This document shows, piece by piece, positions 54,901-64,000 of a stretch of DNA of 64,000 nucleotides; within the stretch, counting starts at the first letter, position 1, and each line of letters opens with the position of its first letter. Location: the NCBI RefSeq assembly GCF_932526225.1, contig NC_064036.1:19740953-19804952 (forward strand), written 5' to 3'. A program made the translations under genes and the position numbers. Source of the DNA: Nematostella vectensis (lineage: Eukaryota; Cnidaria; Anthozoa; Actiniaria; Edwardsiidae). The notes under the pieces are model-generated. The model had not been told where the DNA came from, did no database searches, and saw nothing but the letters and a program-made list of their open reading frames with translations.

Positions 54901-57900
54901 CATTTTACCACCATTATGTCTAGAGATTATTTTACCACCATTGTGTCTAGAGACCATTTTACCACCATTATGTCTAGAGACCATTTACCACCATTGTGTC
55001 TAGAGACCATTTTACCACCATTATGTCTAGAGACCATTTTACCACCATTGTGTGAAAAGACCATTTTACCACCATTATGTCTAGAGACCATTTTACCACC
55101 ATTATGTCTAGAGACCATTTACCACCATTATGTCTAGAGACTATTTACCACCATTGTGTCTAGAGACCATTTTACCACCATTATGTCTAGAGACCATTTT
55201 ACCACCATTGTGTGAAAAGACCATTTTACCACCATTATGTCTAGAGACCATTTTACCACCATTATGTCTAGAGACCATTTTACCACTATTATGTCTAGAG
55301 ACCATTTACCACCATTGTGTGAAAAGACCATTTTACCACCATTATGTCTGGAGACCATTTTACCACCATTGTGTCTAGAGACCATTTTACCACCATTATG
55401 TCTAGAGACCATTTACCACCATTGTGTCTAGAGACCATTTGACCACCATTATGTCTAGAGACCATTTTACGACCATTGTGTGAAAAGACCATTTTACCAC
55501 CATTATGTCTAGAGACCATTTTACCACCATTATGTCTAGAGACCATTTTACCACCATTATGTCTAGAGACCATTTACCACCATTGTGTGAAAAGACCATT
55601 TTACCACCATTATGTCTAGAGACCATTTACCACCATTATGTCTAGAGACTATTTACCACCATTGTGTCTAGAGACCATTTTACCACCATTATGTCTAGAG
55701 ACCATTTTACCACCATTGTGTGAAAAACCATTTTACCACCATTATGTCTAGAGACAATTTTACCACCATTATGTCTAGAGACCATTTACCACTATTGTGT
55801 GAAAAGACCATTTTACCACCATTATGTCTAGAGACCATTTACCACCATTATGTCTAGAGACTATTTACCACCATTATGTCTAGAGATTATTTACCACCAT
55901 TATGTCTAGAGACCATTTTACCACCATTGTGTGAAAAGACCATTTTACCACCATTATGCATAGAGACCATTTTACCACCATTGTGTATAGAGACCATTTT
56001 ACCACCATTATGTCTAGAGACCATTTTACCACCATTATGTCTAGAGACCATTTTACCACCATTGTGTCTAGAGACCATTTTACCACCATTATGTCTAGTG
56101 ACCATTTTACCACCATTATTTTTTAGTGACCATTTTACCACCATTGTGTCTAGAGACCATTTTACCACCATTATGTCTAGTGACCATTTTACCACCATTA
56201 TGTCTAGAGACCATTTTACCACCATTATGTCTAGAGACCATTTTACCACTATTGTGTCTAGAGACCATTTTACCACCATTATGTCTAGAGACCATTTTAC
56301 CACCATTATGTCTAAAGACCATTTTACCACCATTATGTCTAGAGACCATTTACCACCATTATGTCTAGAGACCATTTACTACCATTGTGTCTAGAGACCA
56401 TTTTACCACCATTATGTCTAGAGACCATTTTACCACCATTATGTCTAGAGACCATTTTACCACCATTGTGTGAAAAGACCATTTTACCACCATTATGTAT
56501 AGAGACCATTTTACCACCGTTAGTCTAGAGACCATTTTACCATTATTATGTCTAGAGACCATTTACCACCATTGTGTGAAAAGACCTTTTTACCACCATT
56601 ATGTCTAGAGACCATTTACCACCATTGTGTGAAAAGACCATTTTACCACCATTATGTCTAGAGACCATTTTACCACCATTATGTCTAGAGACCATTTTAC
56701 CACCATTGTGTGAAAAGACAATTTTACCACCATTATGTCTAGAGACCATTTTACCACCATTATGTCTAGAGACCATTTTACCACCATTGTGTCTAGAGAC
56801 CATTTTACCACCATTATGTCTAGAGACCATTTACCACCATTGTGTCTAGAGACCATTTTACCACCATTATGTCTAGAGACCATTTTACCACCATTGTGTG
56901 AAAAGACCATTTTACCACCATTATGTCTAGAGACAATTTTACCACCATTATGTCTAGAGACCATTTACCACCATTGTGTGAAAGGACCATTTTACCACCA
57001 TTATGTCTAGAGACCATTTACCACCATTATGTCTAGAGACTATTTACCACCATTGTGTTTAGAGACCATTTTACCACCATTATGTCTAGAGACCATTTTA
57101 CCACCATTATGTCTAGAGACCATTTTACCACCACTATGTCTACAGACCATTTACCACCATTGTGTGAGACCATTTTACCACCATTATGTCTAGAGACCAT
57201 TTTACCACCATTGTGTGAAAAGACCATTTTACCACCATTATGTCTAGAGACCATTTTACCACCATTATGTCTAGAGACCATTTACCACCATTGTGTGAAA
57301 AGGCCATTTTACCACCATTATGTCTAGAGACCATTTTACCACCATTGTGTCTAGAGACCATTTTACCACAATTATGTCTAGAGACCATTTACCACCATTG
57401 TGTCTAGAGAACATTTTACCACCATTATGTCTAGAGACCATTTTACCACCATTGTGTGAAAAGACAATTTTACCACCATTATGTCTAAAGACCATTTTAC
57501 CACCATTATGTCTAGAGACCATTTTACCACCATTATGTCTAGAGACAATTTACCACCATTGTGTGAAAAGACCATTTTACCACCATTATGTCTAGAGACC
57601 ATTTTACCACCATTATGTCTAGAGACTATTTACCACCATTGTGTCTAGAGACCATTTTACCACCATTATGTCTAGAGACCATTTTACCACCATTGTGTGA
57701 AAAGACCATTTTACCACCATTATCTCTAGAGACCATTTTACCACCATTATGTCTAGAGACCATTTTACCACCATTATGTATAGAGACCATTTACCACCAT
57801 TGTGTGAAAAGACCATTTTACCAGCATTATGTCTAGAGACCATTTACCACCATTATGTCTAGAGACTATTTATCACCATTATGTCTAGAGACCATTTACC

Positions 57901-60900
57901 ACCATTATGTCTAGAGACCATTTTACCACCATTGTGTGAAAAGACCATTTTACCACCATTATGCATAGAGACCATTTTACCGCCATTGTGTATAGAGACC
58001 ATTTTACCACCATTATGCATAGAGACCATTTTACCACCATTGTTTCTAGAGACCATTTTACCACCATTGTGTCTAGAGACCATTTTACCACCATTATGTC
58101 TAGTGACCATTTTACCACCATTATGTCTAGAGACCATTTTACCACCATCATGTGTAGTGACCATTTTACCACCATTATGTCTAGAGACCATTTTACCACC
58201 ATTATGTCTAGAGACCATGTTACCACCATTATGCATAGAGACCATTTTACCACCATTATGTCTAGAGACCATTATACCACCATTACGTCTAGAGACCATT
58301 TTACCACCATTATGTCTAGAGACCATTTTACCCCCCTTATGCCTAGAGACCATTTTACCACCATTACGTCTAGAGACCATTTTACCACTATTGTGTGAAA
58401 AGACCATTTTACCACCATTATGCATAGAGACCATTTTACCACCATTGTGTGAAAACACCATTTTACCACCATTATGCATAGAGACCATTTTACCACCATT
58501 GTGTCTAGAGACCATTTTACCACCATTATGTCTAGAGACCATTTTACCACCATTGTGTCTAGAGACCATTTTACCACCATTATGTCTAGAGACCATTTTA
58601 CCACAATTATGTCTAGTGACCATTTTATTACCATTATGTCTAGAGACAATTTTACCACCATTATGTCTAGAGACCATTTTACCACCATTATGCATAGAGA
58701 CCATTTTACCACCATTATGTCTAGAGACCATTTTACCACCATTATGTCTAGAGACCATTTTACCACCATTGTGTCTAGAGACCATTTTACCACCATTATG
58801 TCTAGAGACCATTTTACCACCATTATGTCTAAAGACCATTTTACCACCATTGTGTCTAGAGACCATTTAGCACCATTATGTATAGAGACCGTTTTACCAC
58901 CATTATGTCTAGAGACCATTTACCACCATTATGTCTAGAGACCATTTACCACCATTATGTCTAGAGACCATTTTACCACCATTGCGTGAAAAGACCATTT
59001 TACCACCATTATGCATAGAGACCATTTTACCACCATTGTGTATAGAGACCATTTTACCACCATTATGTCTAGAGACCATTTTACCACCATTATGTCTAGA
59101 GACCATTTTACCACCATTGTGTCTAGAGACCATTTTACCATCATTATGTATAGAGACCATTTTACCACCATTATGTCTAGAGACCATTTACCACCATTAT
59201 GTCTAGAGACCATTTAACACCATTGTGTCTAGAGACCATTTTACCACCATTATGTCTAGAGACCATTTTACCACCATTATGTCTAGAGACCATTTTACCA
59301 CCATTGTGTGAAAAGACCATTTTACCACCATTATGTCTAGAGACCATTTTACCACCATTAGTCTAGAGACCATTTTACCACCATTATGTCTAGAGACCAT
59401 TTACCACCATTGTGTGAAAAGACCATTTTACCACCATTATGTCTAAAGACCATTTATCACCATTATGTCTAGAGACCATTTAACACCATTATGTCTAGAG
59501 ACCATTTTACCACCATTGTGTGAAAAGACCATTTTACCACCATTATGCATAGAGACCATTTTACCACCATTGTGTATAGAGACCATTTTACCACCATTAT
59601 GTCTAGAGACCATTTTACCACCATTATGTCTAGAGACCATTTTACCACCATTGTGTCTAGAGACCATTTTACCACCATTATGTCTAGAGACCATTTACCA
59701 CCATTGTGTCTAGAGACCATTTTACCACCATTATGTCTAGAGACCATTTACCACCATTGTGTCTAGAGACCATTTTACCATCATTATGTCTAGAGACCAT
59801 TTTACCACCATTATGTCTAGAGACCATTTTACCACCATTGTGTGAAAAGACCATTTTACCACCATTATGTCTAGAGACCATTTACCACCATTGTGTGAAA
59901 ATACCATTTTACCACCATTATGTCTAGAGACCATTTACCACCATTATGTCTAGAGACCATTTAACACCATTATGTCTAGAGACCATTTTACCACCATTGT
60001 GTGAAAAGACCATTTTACCACCATTATGCATAGAGACCATTTTACCACCATTGTGTATAGAGACCATTTTACCACCATTATGTCTAGAGACCATTTTACC
60101 ACCATTGTGTGAAAAGACCATTTTACCACCATTATGTCTAGAGACCATTTTACAACCATTATGTCTAAAGACCATTTTACCACCATTGTGTGAAAAGACC
60201 ATTTTACCACCATTATGTCTAGAGACCATTTTACCACCATTGTGTGAAAAGACCATTTTACCACCATTATGCATAGAGACCATTTACCACTAGAGACCAT
60301 TTTACAACCATTGTGTCTAGAGACCATTTTACCACCATTATGTCTAGAGACCATTTTACCACCATTATGTCTAGAGACCATTTTACCACCATTATGTCTA
60401 GAGACCATTTTACCACCATTATGTCTAGAGACCATTTTACCACCATTACGTCTAGAGACCATTTTACAACCATTGTGTCTAAAGACCATTTACCACCATT
60501 ATGTCTAGAGACCATTTTACCACCATTGTTTGAAAATACCATTTTACCACCATTATGCATAGAGACCATTTTACCACCATTGTGTATAGAGACCATTTTA
60601 CCTCATTATGTCTAGAGACCATTTTACCACCATTATGTCTAGAGACCATTTTACCACCATTATGCATAGAGACCATTGACCAACATTGTGTCTAGAGACC
60701 ATTTTACCACCATTGTGTGAAAAGAACATTTTACCACCATTACGTCTAGAGACCATTTTACCACCATTATGTCTAGAGACCATTTTACCACCATTATGTC
60801 CAGAGACCATTTTACCACCATTATGTCTAGAGACCATTTTACCACCATTGTGTCTAGAGACCAATGACCACCATTGTGTCTAGAGACCATTTTACCACCA

Positions 60901-63900
60901 TTGTGTGAAAAGATCATTTCACCACCATTACGTCTAGAGACCATTTTACCACTATTATGTCTAGAGACCATTTTACCACCATTGTGTGAAAAGACCATTT
61001 TACCACCATTATGTCTAGTGACCATTTTACCACCATTATGTCTAGTGCCCATTTTACCACCATTGTGTGAAAAGACCATTTTACCACCATTATGCATAGA
61101 GACCATTTTACCACCATTATGCCTAGAGACCATTTTACAACCATTGTGTCTAGAGACCATTTTACAACCATTATGTCTAGAGACCATTTTACCACCATTG
61201 TGTGAAAAGACCATTTTACCACCATTATGTCTAGTGACCATTTTACCACCATTGTGTGAAAAGACCATTTTACCACCATTATGCATAGGGACCATTTTAC
61301 CACCATTATGTCTAGAGACCATTTTACAACCATTGTGTCTAGAGACCATTTTACCACCATTGTGTGAAAAGACCATTTTACCACCATTATGCATAGAGAC
61401 CATTTTACCACCATTATGTCTAGAGACCATTTACCACCATTATGTCTAGAGATCATTACCACCATTATGTCTAAAGACCATTTACCACCATTATGTCTAG
61501 AGACCATTTACCACCAATATGTCTAGAGACCATTTACCACCATTGTGTCTAGAGACCATTTTACCACCATTATGTCTAGAGACCATTTTACCACCATTAT
61601 GTCTAGAGACCATTTTACCACCATTGTGTGAAAAGACCATTTTACCACCATTATGTCTAGAGACCATTTTACCACCATTATGTCTAGAGACCATTTTACC
61701 ACCATTATGTCTAGAGACCATTTACCACCATTGTGTGAAAAGACCATTTTACCACCATTATGTCTAGAGACCATTTACCACCATTATGTCTAGAGACCAT
61801 TTTACCACCATTGTGTGAAAAGACCATTTTACCACCAATATGTCTAGAGACCATTTACCACCATTGTGTGAAAAGACCATTTTACCACCATTATGTCTAG
61901 AGACCGTTTACCACCATTATGTCTAGAGACCATTTACCACCATTATGTCTAGAGACCATTTTACCACCATTGTGTGAAAAGACCATTTTACCACCATTAT
62001 GCATAGAGACCATTTTTCCACCATTGTGTATAGAGACCATTTTACCACCATTATGTCTAGAGACCATTTTACCACCATTATGTCTAGAGACCATTTTACC
62101 ACCATTGTGTCTAGAGACAATTTTACCACCATTATGTATAGAGACCATTTTACCACCATTATGTCTAGAGACCATTTTACCACCATTATGTCTAGAGATT
62201 ATTTTACCACCATTGTGTCTAGAGACCATTTTACCACCATTATGTCTAGAGACCATTTACCACCATTGTGTCTAGAGACCATTTTACCACCATTATGTCT
62301 AGAGACCATTTTACCACCATTGTGTGAAAAGACCATTTTACCACCATTATGTCTAGAGACCATTTTACCACCATTATGTCTAGAGACCATTTACCACCAT
62401 TGTGTGAAAAGACCATTTTACCACCATTATGTCTAGAGACCATTTACCACCATTATGTCTAGAGACTATTTACCACCATTGTGTCTAGAGACCATTTTAC
62501 CACCATTATGTCTAGAGACCATTTTACCACCATTGTGTGAAAAGACCATTTTACCACCATTATGTCTAGAGACCATTTTACCACCATTATGTCTAGAGAC
62601 CATTTTACCACTATTATGTCTAGAGACCATTTACCACCATTGTGTGAAAAGACCATTTTACCACCATTATGTCTGGAGACCATTTTACCACCATTGTGTC
62701 TAGAGACCATTTTACCACCATTATGTCTAGAGACCATTTACCACCATTGTGTCTAGAGACCATTTGACCACCATTATGTCTAGAGACCATTTTACGACCA
62801 TTGTGTGAAAAGACCATTTTACCACCATTATGTCTAGAGACCATTTTACCACCATTATGTCTAGAGACCATTTTACCACCATTATGTCTAGAGACCATTT
62901 ACCACCATTGTGTGAAAAGACCATTTTACCACCATTATGTCTAGAGACCATTTACCACCATTATGTCTAGAGACTATTTACCACCATTGTGTCTAGAGAC
63001 CATTTTACCACCATTATGTCTAGAGACCATTTTACCACCATTGTGTGAAAAACCATTTTACCACCATTATGTCTAGAGACAATTTTACCACCATTATGTC
63101 TAGAGACCATTTACCACTATTGTGTGAAAAGACCATTTTACCACCATTATGTCTAGAGACCATTTACCACCATTATGTCTAGAGACTATTTACCACCATT
63201 ATGTCTAGAGATTATTTACCACCATTATGTCTAGAGACCATTTTACCACCATTGTGTGAAAAGACCATTTTACCACCATTATGCATAGAGACCATTTTAC
63301 CACCATTGTGTATAGAGACCATTTTACCACCATTATGTCTAGAGACCATTTTACCACCATTATGTCTAGAGACCATTTTACCACCATTGTGTCTAGAGAC
63401 CATTTTACCACCATTATGTCTAGTGACCATTTTACCACCATTATTTTTTAGTGACCATTTTACCACCATTGTGTCTAGAGACCATTTTACCACCATTATG
63501 TCTAGTGACCATTTTACCACCATTATGTCTAGAGACCATTTTACCACCATTATGTCTAGAGACCATTTTACCACTATTGTGTCTAGAGACCATTTTACCA
63601 CCATTATGTCTAGAGACCATTTTACCACCATTATGTCTAAAGACCATTTTACCACCATTATGTCTAGAGACCATTTACCACCATTATGTCTAGAGACCAT
63701 TTACCACCATTGTGTCTAGAGACCATTTTACCACCATTATGTCTAGAGACCATTTTACCACCATTATGTCTAGAGACCATTTTACCACCATTGTGTGAAA
63801 AGACCATTTTACCACCATTATGTATAGAGACCATTTTACCACCGTTAGTCTAGAGACCATTTTACCATTATTATGTCTAGAGAACATTTACCACCATTGT

Positions 63901-64000
63901 GTGAAAAGACCTTTTTACCACCATTATGTCTAGAGACCATTTACCACCATTGTGTGAAAAGACCATTTTACCACCATTATGTCTAGAGACCATTTTACCA
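48904..64000 (+). repeat. Second copy of 1-18,602 (48.9-kb long-range repeat), cut by window end
   Basis: It matches 1-18,602 in order and orientation. The offset is 48,903 up to about 55.1 kb, 48,850 after a 53-bp loss (one 26-bp and one 27-bp unit), 45,371 where only one 3,479-bp block is present instead of two, and 45,398 after a 27-bp difference near 62.4 kb. The final bases correspond to 18,602. Substitutions are scattered and sparse, for example ACCTTTATG near 54,297 and ATTTTTCC near 62,013. Confidence 0.87.

Larger units (their letters stand above)
1..64000 (+). repeat. 27-bp satellite array filling the whole window
   Basis: Every line of the window reads as the same monomer repeated head to tail, with no interruption and no change of strand. 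The consensus unit (for example 780-806) has a TCTAGA palindrome, GAGACC, a T4 tract, ACCACC and a closing ATTAT or ATTGT; it is about 37% G+C and contains no CpG. Most units are 27 bp. A large minority are 26 bp (T3 instead of T4), and rare units are about 17, 24, 25 or 28 bp. Arrays of this size and purity are known from eukaryotic centromeric, pericentromeric and subtelomeric DNA, so a eukaryotic chromosome is inferred. I do not recognise the family. Both ends are cut by the window. Confidence 0.97.

Noticed and set aside
1-64000. CRISPR array
   Set aside because: The repeats are contiguous with no unique spacers, and no cas gene is visible.
1-64000. Plasmid iterons or a bacterial replication origin
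   Set aside because: Iteron arrays have few copies beside a replication gene. Here there are thousands of copies over 64 kb and no gene.
1-64000. Transposon or retroelement insertion
   Set aside because: No stretch departs from the monomer pattern, and I saw no terminal repeats, target-site duplications or coding remnants.
1-64000. Inverted segments within the array
   Set aside because: Every line reads with ACCATTTTACC on the plus strand. I saw no run of the reverse complement (GGTAAAATGGT) on the plus strand.
1-64000. CENP-B box
   Set aside because: The known box needs TTCG and CGGG elements; the monomer types I saw contain neither.
1-64000. Telomeric repeat
   Set aside because: The unit is 27 bp and unlike TTAGGG-type repeats; no telomeric run is present.

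Overview
The whole 64-kb window is one uninterrupted head-to-tail tandem array of a roughly 27-bp monomer, about 2,380 copies (estimated as 64,000 divided by about 26.9). I found no gene, RNA gene, transposon, CRISPR array or unique-sequence island. All monomers run in the same orientation. The plus-strand monomer (clean example 780-806) reads: a TCTAGA palindrome, GAGACC, a T4 tract, ACCACC, then ATTAT or ATTGT before the next unit. A block of this size and uniformity fits eukaryotic satellite heterochromatin (centromeric, pericentromeric or subtelomeric). I do not recognise the family, and the sequence alone does not name the organism.

The monomers form a small set of types set by the 5' end: GTCTAGAG (main), GTGTGAAAAG, GCATAGAG, GTATAGAG, GTCTAGTG and GTCTAAAG. 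A second axis is the last dinucleotide (AT or GT), and a third is the T tract (T4 in 27-bp units, T3 in 26-bp units). These types recur in fixed orders, so long stretches can be aligned by their rare variants.

The alignment shows nested duplication. A long-range repeat has an offset of 48,903 bp: 1-18,602 corresponds to 48,904-64,000. Inside it are a 3,479-bp block in tandem (4,485-7,963 and 7,964-11,442), a 4,117-bp block in tandem (15,289-19,405 and from 19,406), and a 7,071-bp block in tandem (about 23,040-30,110 and 30,111-37,180). There are also a 1,205-bp duplication near 36-37.9 kb and a 755-bp duplication near 39.2-40.7 kb. Region 40.7-48.9 kb is a mosaic of pieces found elsewhere (2.3-7.8 kb, 11.4-12.4 kb, 25.3-27.0 kb). 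Block boundaries are approximate (about 50 bp) because junctions fall inside near-identical monomers.

Because 27 is divisible by three, two of the three frames on each strand stay open for long runs and translate as nonapeptide repeats. These are by-products of periodicity, not genes. The most interesting content is the layered, very recent amplification, and the stereotyped monomer order that works like a barcode for reconstructing its history.
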